Assembly: GCF_002803065.1 (NCBI RefSeq) | Contig: NZ_NNBL01000011.1 | Span: forward strand, 42,418-106,417 | Direction of reading: 5' to 3' | From: Streptomyces sp. CB01635 | GTDB lineage: Bacteria > Actinomycetota > Actinomycetes > Streptomycetales > Streptomycetaceae | Length of the DNA: 64,000 bases | Shown: piece by piece, positions 25,686 through 38,099 of the stretch | Layout: each line of letters begins with the position of its first letter | How positions within the stretch are numbered: the first letter of the stretch is position 1 | The notes under the pieces: generated by a model | Databases searched by the model: none | Told to the model about the DNA's origin: nothing | What the model saw: the letters and a program-made list of their open reading frames with translations, nothing else | Program-made: the position numbers and the translations under genes

Positions 25686-26882
25686 ATGGGGGGCATGCCC
25701 CTGCCCCGCCCGCACCGCGACGACGTCCGTATCGCGGCGATCGGCCTGCTCGGCGGTCTCCTGCTGTGGGCGCTCGGCCTGACCAACAGTCAGGGCTGGC
25801 GGGTCCTCGGCGGTGGCTGGCTCCTTGTGCCGCTCTGCGCGATGGCGGGCCTGGAACTGCTGCGCAGGACCGCGCCCCAGACCGCCCTGGTCCTCGGCAC
25901 GTTCGTCCTGATCGCGGACCAGTTCACGCCGGGCAGCCTCGCGACGACGCTGATGTTCACGGACCTCGTCTACGCGGCCGTCCTGTACGGCACCCCGGCT
26001 GCCGCTCGCCGGATCCCGGTGACGACGGCGCTGATCACCATCGCGGTGACCCTGGGGTTCCTCGCCTGGTTCCGCAAGCCGGAGGCGCTCCTGATCGGGG
26101 TCGTCAGCGGCCTCGTGTCGTTCGCGCCCGCGGCCACCGGTGTCCTCGTACGCAACCACCGGGAGGCCGCCGAGTCCGCGCGGCTGCGCGCCGAACAGAC
26201 CGCGCTGCTCGCCGAGATGGACCGCACCCAGGCGGTCGTCGCCGAGCGGGCCCGGATGGCCCGCGAGCTGCACGACATGGTCGCCAACCATCTGTCCGCG
26301 ATCGCCATCCACTCCACGGCCGCGCTCTCGCTCGACGAGCCGAGGACCACACAGCAGGCGCTCACCGTCATCCGCGAGAACAGCGTGGAGGGCCTCGCCG
26401 AGATGCGCCGCCTCATCGGCATCCTGCGGGACGACAGCGGTGACTCCCAGGGCGAGCCCGTCGCCGCGCCCACGCTGGACGGCCTCGGAGCCCTCATCGA
26501 GCAGTCCCGCACCAACGGCCTCGACGTCACGCTCGCCGTCGGCGACGGCGTCGGCGGCCTGCCCGCGCCCATCGAGCTCGCCGCGTACCGCATCGTGCAG
26601 GAATCCCTCACGAACGCGCTCAAGCACGCGTCGCACGGCCCGGTCACCGTGGCCGTGCACCGCACCGGCGGGGCGCTGACGGTGCGGGTGACCAGCCCGT
26701 ACGGGGAGGTGGACGGCCCGCGCGCTCCCGGTTCGGGCGCCGGGCTCATCGGGATGCGCGAGCGCACCGCGCTGCTGCGCGGCACGTTCGAGGCCGGTCC
26801 CGAGAGCGGACCCGGCAGAAAGATCTGGCAGGTCAGGGCCGAGCTGCCCGTCGACCCGGCTGACGAAGGAGTGTCCCAGTGA
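25686..26882 (+). CDS. NarL-type sensor histidine kinase
   Basis: A 398-residue kinase of the HisKA_3 class. Four or five membrane helices occupy residues 12-150. The phosphoacceptor box ERARMARELHDMVANHLSAIAIHS follows, with the His in LHD. A HATPase domain (AYRIVQESLTNALKHA, then GAGLIGMRER) ends the protein. The large membrane part and minimal extracellular loops suggest it senses something in the membrane. The start may instead be ATG 25695. Its stop overlaps the response-regulator start by four bases (GTGA). Confidence 0.9.
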   Translation: MGGMPLPRPHRDDVRIAAIGLLGGLLLWALGLTNSQGWRVLGGGWLLVPLCAMAGLELLRRTAPQTALVLGTFVLIADQFTPGSLATTLMFTDLVYAAVLYGTPAAARRIPVTTALITIAVTLGFLAWFRKPEALLIGVVSGLVSFAPAATGVLVRNHREAAESARLRAEQTALLAEMDRTQAVVAERARMARELHDMVANHLSAIAIHSTAALSLDEPRTTQQALTVIRENSVEGLAEMRRLIGILRDDSGDSQGEPVAAPTLDGLGALIEQSRTNGLDVTLAVGDGVGGLPAPIELAAYRIVQESLTNALKHASHGPVTVAVHRTGGALTVRVTSPYGEVDGPRAPGSGAGLIGMRERTALLRGTFEAGPESGPGRKIWQVRAELPVDPADEGVSQ

Positions 26883-27532
26883 CCCGAGTGATCCAGGTAC
26901 TTGTCGCCGAGGACCAGTCCGCCGTGCGGGCGGGGCTGGTCCTGATCCTGGGCAGCGCCCCCGGCATCGAGGTCGTCGGGGAGGCGGCGGACGGCGAGCA
27001 GGCGGTGGCGATGGCGCGCGCACTTCGGCCGGATCTCGTCCTCATGGACATCCAGATGCCGCGCCTCGACGGTGTCTCGGCGACTCGTCAGGTGGTCTCC
27101 GAGGGACTCGCGGACGTGCTCGTCCTGACGACGTTCGACCTCGACGAGTACGTCTTCGGGGCGCTGCGCGCGGGCGCCGGAGGGTTCCTGCTGAAGAACA
27201 CCGAGGCGAAGGACCTGATCGAGGGTGTCCGCACGGTCGCGCGCGGTGAGGGTCTGATCGCTCCGGCGGTGACCCGCAAGCTCATCGCGGAGTTCGCGGC
27301 GAAGCCCGTACGGCCGGAGCCGGGACCCGCGCCCGCGGGGCTCGACACCCTCACGCGCCGGGAGCGGGAGGTGCTTTCCTGCCTCGGTGACGGCTTGTCG
27401 AACGCGGAGATCGCGGTACGTCTGGAGATGGCGGAAGCGACGGTGAAGACGCACGTCAGCAGGCTGCTCGGGAAGCTGGAGCTGCGCAGCAGGGTACAAG
27501 CGGCCGTCCTGGCACAGGAGTTGGGGCTGTGA
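26879..27532 (+). CDS. NarL/LuxR-family response regulator
   Basis: A 217-residue partner of the upstream kinase. The receiver domain has the acidic AEDQ near the start and phospho-Asp in LVLMDIQMPRLDG. A linker leads to a C-terminal LuxR helix-turn-helix (LTRREREVLSCLGDGLSNAEIAVRLEMAEATVKTHVSRLLGKL). The GTGA overlap means translation is coupled to the kinase. The target is not identified. The chitinase gene downstream has its own DasR-type promoter, so it need not be a target. Confidence 0.93.
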   Translation: MTRVIQVLVAEDQSAVRAGLVLILGSAPGIEVVGEAADGEQAVAMARALRPDLVLMDIQMPRLDGVSATRQVVSEGLADVLVLTTFDLDEYVFGALRAGAGGFLLKNTEAKDLIEGVRTVARGEGLIAPAVTRKLIAEFAAKPVRPEPGPAPAGLDTLTRREREVLSCLGDGLSNAEIAVRLEMAEATVKTHVSRLLGKLELRSRVQAAVLAQELGL

Positions 27533-27550
27533 AGGGCCGATCCCTGTAAT

Positions 27551-27581
27551 TGGTTTAGACCTTGACCGTTGGTCCAGACCT
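27551..27581 (+). promoter_or_regulatory. Two DasR-type sites / chitinase promoter direct repeats
   Basis: TGGTTTAGACCT (27551-27562) and TGGTCCAGACCT (27570-27581) are 12-bp direct repeats starting 19 bp apart. They match the repeats known from streptomycete chitinase promoters and the DasR-responsive element consensus, a near-palindrome around TGGTCTAGACCA. DasR is the GntR-family N-acetylglucosamine regulator. The sites lie 120-150 bp upstream of the chitinase start, so glucosamine-phosphate-dependent control is expected. Confidence 0.8.
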
Positions 27582-27701
27582 TTCTATTCTCACGGCACTG
27601 CGGTGAGCGCAGCCATGCACATGACCAGCACGGCAATGCTCACGGGCGGCGCAGGGTTCCACCCCCGTCATGTCCCCCGGATACCACCCGAGGAGCACCC
27701 C

Positions 27702-29537
<1,836 letters not shown>

Positions 29538-29555
29538 CACCGGCCGCACAAGACG

Positions 29556-29596
29556 GAAGCCGGGTGAACGGGGCCGCCCCCTGTTCACCCCGCTTC
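29556..29596. terminator. Bidirectional terminator between chitinase and DUF2550 gene
   Basis: GAAGC-GGGTGAAC-GGGG pairs with CCCC-GTTCACCC-GCTTC, with small bulges and a tight GC loop. It lies 19 bp after the chitinase stop and 38 bp from the end of the converging gene. Confidence 0.8.
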
Positions 29597-29633
29597 TCCA
29601 TGCAAAGCGAAAGCTCAGGCCATATGAACGCCG

Positions 29634-30083
29634 CTACGCGACATTCACCCGCTGGCCGGGCGGCGCCGCCTCCAGCCACGCCAGGAAGCCGGTCAGTGCG
29701 TCCTCGCTCATCGCCAGCTCGAGACGCGAGCCGCGGTGCGAGCACGCGAGGACGATCGCGTCCGAGAGCAGGGCCAGCTCCTCCTCGCCCTCCGGCGCGC
29801 GCCGCCCCGTCACCTCGATCGCCGAGCGCTCCAGGGTGCGGCGCGGCCTGACCGCGTAGGAGAAGACCCGGAACCACTCGATCCGGTCGCCGTTGTAGCG
29901 GGCCACGCCGTAGCCCCAGCCCTTGCCGGAGGCGTCGCCCCCCTCGGGCACGTCCCACCGCAGGGAGCAGTCGAAGGTGCCCCCTGAGCGCTGGATCAGC
30001 CGGCGCCTCAGGCCGAAGACGAACAACCCCAGCAATACGAATACGACGACCGCGACCACGCACAGCACGAGAACGAGGACCAT
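29634..30083 (-). CDS. DUF2550 single-pass membrane protein
   Basis: A 149-residue protein. A single N-terminal helix (MVLVLVLCVVAVVVFVLLGLFVFGLRRRL) is followed by a cytoplasmic domain with the family pattern GGTFDCSLRW, GWGYGVARYNGDRIEWFRVFSY and a C-terminal ALTGFLAWLEAAPPG. It belongs to DUF2550, which is conserved in actinobacteria directly downstream of atpC. The ATG has GAGGAGGT seven bases upstream. No function is established. The fixed location next to the ATP synthase operon is its only clue. Confidence 0.88.
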   Translation of the reverse strand: MVLVLVLCVVAVVVFVLLGLFVFGLRRRLIQRSGGTFDCSLRWDVPEGGDASGKGWGYGVARYNGDRIEWFRVFSYAVRPRRTLERSAIEVTGRRAPEGEEELALLSDAIVLACSHRGSRLELAMSEDALTGFLAWLEAAPPGQRVNVA

Positions 30084-30165
30084 TCGTACCGACCTCCTCG
30101 CCTCATCTGATAACGGGCCCGACAGCGGATCCGATAACGGAACTGCAAAATTGACCAAGGATCGC

Positions 30166-30216
30166 CTCAGCCGCGACCCGGTCCGGAGAGGTTCTCCGGT
30201 CCTGGCCGCGGCTGAG
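30166..30216 (-). terminator. Terminator of the atp operon
   Basis: CTCAGCCGCG (30166-30175) pairs with CGCGGCTGAG (30207-30216). An inner stem CCGGAGA/TCTCCGG sits between them. Reading from atpC, the hairpin is followed by TCCTTGGTCAATTTTGC. It lies 57 bp after the atpC stop. Confidence 0.7.
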
Positions 30217-30272
30217 TCATGTCACTCCGCGCTCCCCCATAGCCTAAAGGGCATGGGAGGTACCCCCAGGGT

Positions 30273-30647
30273 TCAGCGCGTCGCCACCGCACGCAGTCGG
30301 ACGTCCGCGCGACGCTCGGCGGATGCGTCCGCATCCGCCTGAGCACGCTCGAGCGCCCGCTCCGCACGCTGGACATCGATCTCGTCCGACAGCTCGGCGA
30401 TCTCGGCGAGCAGGGACAGCTTGTTGTCGGCGAACGAGACGAAACCGCCGTGCACAGCGGCGACAACCGTCCCGCCGTCGCTCGTGCGGATCATCACCGG
30501 GCCCGACTCCAGCACACCGAGAAGCGGCTGGTGACCGGGCATGACGCCGATGTCGCCGGACGCGGTGCGCGCGACGACCAGGGTGGCCTCGCCGGACCAG
30601 ACACTGCGGTCCGCGGCGACGAGCTCGACATGCAGCTCAGCAGCCAA
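30273..30647 (-). CDS. atpC: ATP synthase F1 epsilon subunit
   Basis: A 124-residue subunit of the F1 central stalk. The N-terminal beta-sandwich (ELHVELVAADRSVWSGEATLV, then GDIGVMPGHQPLLGVLE) is typical. The C-terminal two-helix hairpin ends with ERAQADADASAERRADVRLRAVATR. The start is an unusual TTG with GAGGAG seven bases upstream. It is the last gene of the operon, 142 bp after atpD, the longest spacing between F1 subunit genes here. Confidence 0.95.
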   Translation of the reverse strand: MAAELHVELVAADRSVWSGEATLVVARTASGDIGVMPGHQPLLGVLESGPVMIRTSDGGTVVAAVHGGFVSFADNKLSLLAEIAELSDEIDVQRAERALERAQADADASAERRADVRLRAVATR

Positions 30648-30789
30648 GGTGGGCTCCTCGGGTCACCACCCGGCCGTTGCTGCCGGGTGTTGGGTCAAAG
30701 TCTAGTCGGCGTACGGAGAGGGGCGGGACACACCCTGCGGGTATCCCCCGCCCCTCTCCCACGAGTCTGTGCTTCCGAAGAAGCCAGAA

Positions 30790-32232
30790 TCAGGAGACGC
30801 CGAGCTCCTTGGCGTTGGCCTTCAGGTCCTCGATGCCACCGCACATGAAGAACGCCTGCTCGGGGAAGTGGTCGTACTCGCCGTCGCAGATCGCGTTGAA
30901 CGCGGTGATCGACTCCTCGAGCGACACGTCCGAACCGTCCACGCCGGTGAACTGCTTGGCGGCGTGGGTGTTCTGCGACAGGAAGCGCTCGACGCGACGG
31001 GCACGGTGGACAACGAGCTTGTCCTCCTCGCCCAGCTCGTCGATACCGAGGATCGCGATGATGTCCTGGAGATCCTTGTACTTCTGCAGGATCGTCTTGA
31101 CGCGCATCGCGGCGTCGTAGTGGTCCTGCGCGATGTAGCGCGGGTCCAGGATGCGGGACGTGGAGTCCAGCGGGTCCACGGCCGGGTAGATGCCCTTCTC
31201 GGAGATCGGACGGGAGAGAACCGTCGTCGCGTCGAGGTGGGCGAACGTGGTGGCCGGGGCCGGGTCGGTCAGGTCGTCCGCGGGGACGTAGATCGCCTGC
31301 ATCGAGGTGATCGAGTGACCACGGGTCGACGTGATGCGCTCCTGGAGGAGACCCATCTCGTCGGCGAGGGTCGGCTGGTAACCCACCGCGGAGGGCATGC
31401 GGCCGAGCAGGGTCGAGACCTCGGAACCGGCCTGCGTGAAGCGGAAGATGTTGTCGATGAAGAACAGCACGTCCTGCTTCTGCACATCGCGGAAGTACTC
31501 CGCCATGGTCAGACCGGCCAGGGCGACGCGAAGACGCGTGCCCGGCGGCTCGTCCATCTGGCCGAAGACCAGCGCGGTCTTGTCCAGAACGCCGGCTTCC
31601 TCCATCTCGACCATGAGGTCGTTGCCCTCACGGGTGCGCTCGCCGACACCGGCGAAGACGGAGACACCGTCGTGCAGCTTGGCCACACGGACGATCATTT
31701 CCTGGATCAGAACGGTCTTGCCGACACCGGCACCACCGAACAGACCGATCTTTCCACCCTTGACGTACGGGGTGAGAAGGTCGACGACCTTCAGGCCGGT
31801 CTCGAACATCTCGGTCTTGGACTCGAGCTGGTCGAACGCCGGGGCCTTGCGGTGGATCGTCCAGCGCGGGGCGTCGGCGACCGAGGACGCGTCGTCGTTC
31901 AGCACGTCACCGAGGGTGTTGAACACCCGGCCCTTGGTCAGGTCACCGACGGGCACCGAGATGCCGGCGCCGGTGTTCGTCACGGAGGCCTGGCGGACCA
32001 GGCCGTCGGTGGGCTGCATCGAGACCGTACGGACCACGCCGTCACCCAGGTGCTGGGCGACCTCGAGGGTCAGCGTCTTCTTCGCGCCCTCGGTGGCCGG
32101 GTCGTCGACCTCGACGTGCAGGGCGTTGTAGATCTCCGGCATCGCGTCGACGGGGAACTCCACGTCGACGACCGGGCCGATGACCCGGGCGACGCGGCCC
32201 GTGGCAACGGCCGTCTCAACAGTGGTCGTCAT
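30790..32232 (-). CDS. atpD: ATP synthase F1 beta subunit
   Basis: A 480-residue catalytic subunit. The P-loop GGAGVGKTV, the catalytic Glu in AGVGERTREGNDL, Walker B DVLFFIDNIFRF and the SALGRMPSAVGYQPTL-like region (here STLLGRMPSAVGYQP) are all present. It makes ATP from ADP and phosphate with alpha and gamma. Its ATG overlaps the atpG stop (TAATG), so translation is coupled. Confidence 0.97.
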   Translation of the reverse strand: MTTTVETAVATGRVARVIGPVVDVEFPVDAMPEIYNALHVEVDDPATEGAKKTLTLEVAQHLGDGVVRTVSMQPTDGLVRQASVTNTGAGISVPVGDLTKGRVFNTLGDVLNDDASSVADAPRWTIHRKAPAFDQLESKTEMFETGLKVVDLLTPYVKGGKIGLFGGAGVGKTVLIQEMIVRVAKLHDGVSVFAGVGERTREGNDLMVEMEEAGVLDKTALVFGQMDEPPGTRLRVALAGLTMAEYFRDVQKQDVLFFIDNIFRFTQAGSEVSTLLGRMPSAVGYQPTLADEMGLLQERITSTRGHSITSMQAIYVPADDLTDPAPATTFAHLDATTVLSRPISEKGIYPAVDPLDSTSRILDPRYIAQDHYDAAMRVKTILQKYKDLQDIIAILGIDELGEEDKLVVHRARRVERFLSQNTHAAKQFTGVDGSDVSLEESITAFNAICDGEYDHFPEQAFFMCGGIEDLKANAKELGVS

Positions 32233-33149
32233 TACTTGTCACTCCCCGCGGTCGCGTCGGACAGGGCTGCAGTGCCGCCGACGATCTCGCTGATTTCCTG
32301 GGTGATTTCGGCCTGGCGGGCCGCGTTGGCAAGTCGGGAGAGCGAGTTGATCAAGTCTCCCGCGTTGTCGGTCGCCGACTTCATCGCGCGGCGCGTGGCG
32401 GCGTGCTTGGAAGCAGCCGACTGGAGCAGCGCGTTGTAGATACGGCTCTCGACGTAGCGCGGCAGCAGGGCGTCGAGGACGTCCTCCGCCGACGGTTCGA
32501 AGTCGTACAGCGGAAGGATCTCGCCCTTGGACTTCGACTCCTCCGCCACCTCTTCGAGGCTGAGCGGAAGCAGGCGGCCGTCAATGGCCGACTGCGTCAT
32601 CATCGAGATGAACTCCGTGTAGACGATGTGGAGTTCATCCACGCCGCCCTCCGCCGAGTCCTTCTCGATCGCCTCGATCAGCGGGCCCGCGACCTTCTTG
32701 GCGTCCGCGTACGAGGGCTCGTCGGTGAAGCCCGTCCACTGCTCCGCGATCTTGCGCTCACGGAAGTTGTAGTGGGCGACACCACGGCGGCCGACGATGT
32801 AGATCTCGACCTCCTTGCCCTCGGCCTCGAGACGCGCGGTCAGCTTCTCCGCGGCCTTGATGGCGTTCGAGTTGAAGGCGCCGGCCAGTCCGCGGTCGCT
32901 CGTGAGGAGCAGCACCGCGGAGCGCGTCGCCGTCTCCGGCTCCGTCGTCAGCGGGTGGTTCGTGTTCGAACCGGTGCCGACAGCCGTGACCGCGCGGGTG
33001 AGCTCGGTCGCGTACGGCGTGGAGGCCGTCACCTTGCGCTGCGCCTTGACGACGCGCGAGGCAGCGATCATCTCCATCGCCTTGGTGATCTTCTTGGTCG
33101 CGGTGACGGATTTGATGCGACGCTTGTAGACCCGGAGCTGGGCTCCCAT
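32232..33149 (-). CDS. atpG: ATP synthase F1 gamma subunit
   Basis: A 305-residue rotor shaft protein. The N-terminal helix MGAQLRVYKRRIKSVTATKKITKAMEMIA and the C-terminal helix (SATDNAGDLINSLSRLANAARQAEITQEISEIVGG) form the coiled coil that turns inside the alpha3beta3 ring. LLTSDRGLAGAFNSN is the conserved Rossmann-like strand. It is somewhat longer than proteobacterial gamma because of an actinobacterial middle insertion. It lies 20 bp after atpA. Confidence 0.96.
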   Translation of the reverse strand: MGAQLRVYKRRIKSVTATKKITKAMEMIAASRVVKAQRKVTASTPYATELTRAVTAVGTGSNTNHPLTTEPETATRSAVLLLTSDRGLAGAFNSNAIKAAEKLTARLEAEGKEVEIYIVGRRGVAHYNFRERKIAEQWTGFTDEPSYADAKKVAGPLIEAIEKDSAEGGVDELHIVYTEFISMMTQSAIDGRLLPLSLEEVAEESKSKGEILPLYDFEPSAEDVLDALLPRYVESRIYNALLQSAASKHAATRRAMKSATDNAGDLINSLSRLANAARQAEITQEISEIVGGTAALSDATAGSDK

Positions 33150-33169
33150 GAGTCAGGTCCCTTCCGTCG

Positions 33170-34762
<1,593 letters not shown>

Positions 34763-34800
34763 CTGGGTTCCCTGCTCTCCTTGTTGGGCCCGAAAGTTTT

Positions 34801-34829
34801 CTTGGGGGGTCTGGGGTCAGCCCCCAGGA
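34801..34829. repeat. GC-rich palindromic interspersed element, copy 1
   Basis: A run of TTGGGGGGTCTGGGG is followed by TCAG and CCCCCAG, giving a small hairpin between atpH and atpA. A second copy with the same layout (five or more G, T, pyrimidine, T, G-run, TC, C-run, AA/AG) lies at 43484-43508. Such elements are scattered through Streptomyces intergenic regions. Outside this copy, GTTGGGCC and GGCCCAAC flank it as a wider dyad. Confidence 0.5.
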
Positions 34830-34883
34830 ATCCTCTGCACGGCCCAACTAGGGCCGTAGGTACTACTACGTTGTGCGAGTCCG

Positions 34884-35705
34884 CTAGCCGGCCATACGGC
34901 GGCTGGCGTCCTCAATGCGGTCCGCGATGCTTCCGTTGATGAGCTCTTCGCCCACCAGCACGGTGATCCCGCCGAGGACCTCGGGGTCCACGTCCAGGTT
35001 CAGGTGCATCTGACGCCCGTAGAGCTTTGCCAGGGCGGCGCCCAGGCGCTGCTTCTGCGCATCGCTCAGCGGAACCGCCGTGGTGACGACGGCGACCATG
35101 CGGTCCCGGCGCTCCGCGGCGAGCTTGGACAGGGACTCGAGTCCCATCTCCAGGCTACGTCCACGCGGCTGGGTCACAAGGCGCTCGACGAGACGCTCGG
35201 TGGAGGCCGTGGCGCGACCGCCGAGCAGGCTGCGCAGCAGCTCGCTCTTGGCCGTGCCCGTGGCGATACGGTCCGTGAGCGCGGCGCGCAGCTCGGTGCT
35301 CGAGGAGACGATCCGGCCGAACCGGAACAGCTCGTCCTCGACGTCGTCCAGCTCGCCGGCCTTCTGCGCCGCGGTCAGCTCGGCGATGTTGGCCAGCTCC
35401 TCGACGGAGTCGACCAGGTCGCGCGGAGCGGACCAGCGGGAGCGGACCAGGCCGGCCACCAGGTCGGCGGTCGAACCGCTGACCTGGCCGCTCAGCAGGC
35501 GTCCCGCGAGCTCGGCCTTGGCCTCACCGGACTGCGCCGGGTCGGTCAGGACCCGACGCAGCGACACCTCGCGGTCGAGCAGCGCGGTGACCGCGGCAAG
35601 CTCTCCGGCGAGCTGTCGGACGTCGACCGTGGTGCTGTCGGTCAGCGCGTCGAGACGCTCACGTGCGGAGGCGAGTGCCTCGCGGCTCGCTCCGTGGGCA
35701 GTCAT
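34884..35705 (-). CDS. atpH: ATP synthase F1 delta subunit
   Basis: A 273-residue peripheral-stalk protein, longer than the 175-180 of most bacteria; extended delta subunits are known in actinobacteria. The C-terminal half (VAVVTTAVPLSDAQKQRLGAALAKLYGR, then VDPEVLGGITVLVGEELINGSIADRIEDASRRM) is the conserved part. Its ATG overlaps the atpF stop by four bases. Confidence 0.95.
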   Translation of the reverse strand: MTAHGASREALASARERLDALTDSTTVDVRQLAGELAAVTALLDREVSLRRVLTDPAQSGEAKAELAGRLLSGQVSGSTADLVAGLVRSRWSAPRDLVDSVEELANIAELTAAQKAGELDDVEDELFRFGRIVSSSTELRAALTDRIATGTAKSELLRSLLGGRATASTERLVERLVTQPRGRSLEMGLESLSKLAAERRDRMVAVVTTAVPLSDAQKQRLGAALAKLYGRQMHLNLDVDPEVLGGITVLVGEELINGSIADRIEDASRRMAG

Positions 35706-36250
35706 CGAGCAGCCTCGGCCTTCTCCTCGAGGTCATCGAGGAAGCGGTCGATCGTGCGCGACTGCCGGGCGTGGTCCTCAAGCGACTCGCCGACCAGCTT
35801 GCCGGCCAGGGTGGTGGCCAGCTGGCCCACGTCCTGACGCAGCGCCTGAGCGGCGGCCTTGCGGTCGGCCTCGATCTGCGAGTGGCCGGCGGCGATGATT
35901 TCCTCACGCTGCCGCTGGCCTTCCGCGCGCATCTCGGCGATGAGCGTGGCGCCCTGCTCCTGCGCCTCCTGGCGCAGACGCGCGGCCTCGTGACGAGCCT
36001 CGGCCAGCTGAGCCTTGTACTGCTCGAGCACGCTCTGGGCCTCGGTCTGGGCCGACTCAGCCTTCTCGATACCGCCTTCGATCAGCTCGCGGCGCTCTTC
36101 CAGCGTCTTGTTGATACGCGGGAGGAGCTTCTTGGCGAAGAAGAAAAAGACGATGGCGAAGGCAAGCGTGCCAATGAGCAGCTCGGGACCCGGCGGGATG
36201 AGCGGGTTCTGCTCCTCCTCGGCCGCGAGTGCAACCAGGTTGGCGATCAC
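35702..36250 (-). CDS. atpF: ATP synthase Fo b subunit
   Basis: A 182-residue stator arm. One membrane helix (LLIGTLAFAIVFFFFAKKLLPRINKTLEERR) is followed by a long charged coiled coil that dimerises and reaches delta. It starts with GTG, with AAAGG eight bases upstream. It overlaps atpH and lies 38 bp after atpE. Confidence 0.95.
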   Translation of the reverse strand: MIANLVALAAEEEQNPLIPPGPELLIGTLAFAIVFFFFAKKLLPRINKTLEERRELIEGGIEKAESAQTEAQSVLEQYKAQLAEARHEAARLRQEAQEQGATLIAEMRAEGQRQREEIIAAGHSQIEADRKAAAQALRQDVGQLATTLAGKLVGESLEDHARQSRTIDRFLDDLEEKAEAAR

Positions 36251-36288
36251 ATCAGTGCCTTTCGTCGAAAAGTGTCAGGTAGCTGGGT

Positions 36289-36528
36289 TTAGCGACCGAA
36301 CACGAACGGCATGACGATGCCGATAAGGGCGAGGGCCTCACAGAAGGCGAAGCCGAGGATCTGGTTGGCGCGGATCAGACCGGCGGCCTCGGGCTGACGG
36401 GCCAGGGCCTGGGTGCCGTTACCGAAGACGATGCCGACGCCGATGCCGGGGCCGATGGCAGCGAGACCGTAGCCGATGGAACCGAGGGAGCCGGTGACGC
36501 CAGCGGCGAGTTCGATGGTCGCGGACAT
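36289..36528 (-). CDS. atpE: ATP synthase Fo c subunit
   Basis: A 79-residue hairpin of two membrane helices forming the proton-driven rotor ring. The polar loop ARQPE is at about residues 43-47. The essential proton-carrying acid is Glu64 in AFCEALALIG. A glycine-rich first helix (GLAAIGPGIGVGIVFG) is normal for the family. Confidence 0.96.
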   Translation of the reverse strand: MSATIELAAGVTGSLGSIGYGLAAIGPGIGVGIVFGNGTQALARQPEAAGLIRANQILGFAFCEALALIGIVMPFVFGR

Positions 36529-36605
36529 GCCGTTACTTCCTTCTCTTTAACGAACCGGTGGGGGTTGGCCACCGGACGACTGAAATATGACGGGTCGGGA
36601 CTGGC

Positions 36606-37424
36606 TCAGTGGTGCTCGGCGAGCGCGCCCTGGATGTACGAGCAGGCAAGGAGCACGAAGACGTACGCCTGGACGGCCTGCACGAAAAGCTCGAAGAGGA
36701 TCATGACGATGGTCATGACGAACGAGACGCCCGCGGCCGGGATCATGTAGCTGTTCAGCAGGTACCAGGAGGCGACGGTGAACATCACCAGCATCAGGTG
36801 ACCGGCGAACATGTTCGCGAACAGTCGCACCGCGTGCGTGAACGGCCGGACGAGCAGGTTCGAGAAGAACTCGATGAACGAGACGAGCCACTTGATCGGG
36901 CCGAGCGAGTTGTCGTAGCCCGTGATGTTCTTCCAGCCGCCCACGAAGCCGTGGCGCTTGAAGGTCAGCGGCACCCAGATCAGGTAGACGATGACGGCGA
37001 GCACGATCGGGTACGCGATGACCGACGACACCGGGAACTGGGCCAGCGGAATCACGGACCACACGTTCATGATCCAGATGAAGAAGAACATCGAGACCAT
37101 GACGGGGACGTACTTTTCGCCCTCCTTCTTGCCGAGGGTCTCGTAGACGATGTTGCGGCGTACGAAGTCGTACCCCGCCTCACCGATCATCTGGAGCTTC
37201 CCCGGAACCACCTTGGCGCGGCCGAAGGCGGCGTAGAAGAGGCTCATGATGACCAGCGTCGTCAACAGGGCAAGCAGCATCACCTTGTTGAACTCGAACC
37301 CGCCGACGGTGAAGATCGGCTGGAACAGGAACGAGTGCAGACCGGGAGCCGGAAAGCCGCAGCCGTTGTCGGACAGGATCCGACAGCTCCAGTCAAAGGC
37401 GAGCTCAGTCTGGTCAGCACTCAC
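36606..37424 (-). CDS. atpB: ATP synthase Fo a subunit
   Basis: A 272-residue membrane protein with five or six helices that forms the proton half-channels. The essential Arg is in HAVRLFANMFAGHLML. The GTG at 37424 was chosen because AAGGAG lies six bases upstream and the N-terminus SADQTELAFDWSC resembles other streptomycete AtpB proteins. An ATG twelve codons upstream lacks such support. It is 225 bp downstream of atpI. Confidence 0.95.
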   Translation of the reverse strand: MSADQTELAFDWSCRILSDNGCGFPAPGLHSFLFQPIFTVGGFEFNKVMLLALLTTLVIMSLFYAAFGRAKVVPGKLQMIGEAGYDFVRRNIVYETLGKKEGEKYVPVMVSMFFFIWIMNVWSVIPLAQFPVSSVIAYPIVLAVIVYLIWVPLTFKRHGFVGGWKNITGYDNSLGPIKWLVSFIEFFSNLLVRPFTHAVRLFANMFAGHLMLVMFTVASWYLLNSYMIPAAGVSFVMTIVMILFELFVQAVQAYVFVLLACSYIQGALAEHH

Positions 37425-37649
37425 CACGGGCTCCTTCGGCGTGACGCATAGGTACGGCAACCTCGTTGTGTCGTTGCGGCGCGCAGCCGCGGATCGGCAC
37501 CGGTCTGGTGTTTCGGATGTGGGGGCGGCAGGCAGGCAGTGAGCCTCGCAGTCGAGCAGGCGTCAGCTCAGATGCCCGCGCCCGCAGTGCCGCAGTTGGC
37601 ACCGGACGATAGCAGTAACGCGAACCCGCACTTATCCCGCCCCTACCCC

Positions 37650-38099
37650 TCATGAGGACGACCCTGAATTCTCGGGCTTGTCGCTCTTCTCGGAGTCTTT
37701 GGCCGAGTCGGGATCGATATAGAAAATCTTGGCCTTCATGTGCGCACGCGCCTGCGCGGCCATCCATACGACGGTGGCGGCGACGAGTGAAGCGGCGAAG
37801 GCCTTGGGGTTGAACAGCGTCGTGTCCTTGAAGACGGCGACGAAGATCAGAAGCAGCAGCAGCTGGGCGACGTAGAGCATCAGCCCCATCGCCTGGAAGA
37901 GCTGAGGAAGCGATTTTGCCGTCCGCTGGAGGACGACCTGCCCGAGGCCCATGAAGACGATCACGACCACCGTGCCGATGACTGCACCGAGGGCTCCCTT
38001 GCCGCCGGCGACCACACCACTGATCACGGCGGCAAGCGCGCCGGCAATGGCTGTGGGCACAACGGCCTGAAGGAGGATCCGTGCGTCGTTGGAGGGCAT
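37650..38099 (-). CDS. atpI: AtpI-like ATP synthase accessory protein
   Basis: A 149-residue membrane protein with four hydrophobic segments (IAGALAAVISGVVAGGKGALGAVIGTVVVIVFMGLG, then FQAMGLMLYVAQLLLLLIFVAVF, then FAASLVAATVVWMAAQARAH). A Lys/Ser/Glu-rich tail ends the protein. Position as the first gene of atpIBEFHAGDC identifies it. AtpI helps c-ring assembly in some bacteria but is not part of the enzyme. The operon promoter should lie just upstream, where a Rex-type operator is found. Confidence 0.92.
   Translation of the reverse strand: MPSNDARILLQAVVPTAIAGALAAVISGVVAGGKGALGAVIGTVVVIVFMGLGQVVLQRTAKSLPQLFQAMGLMLYVAQLLLLLIFVAVFKDTTLFNPKAFAASLVAATVVWMAAQARAHMKAKIFYIDPDSAKDSEKSDKPENSGSSS

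Noticed and set aside
30769..32439. A 556-codon frame on the plus strand over atpD
   Set aside because: It lies opposite the highly conserved atpD gene and shows the typical Val/Asp/Gly-rich translation of a GC-rich antisense shadow.
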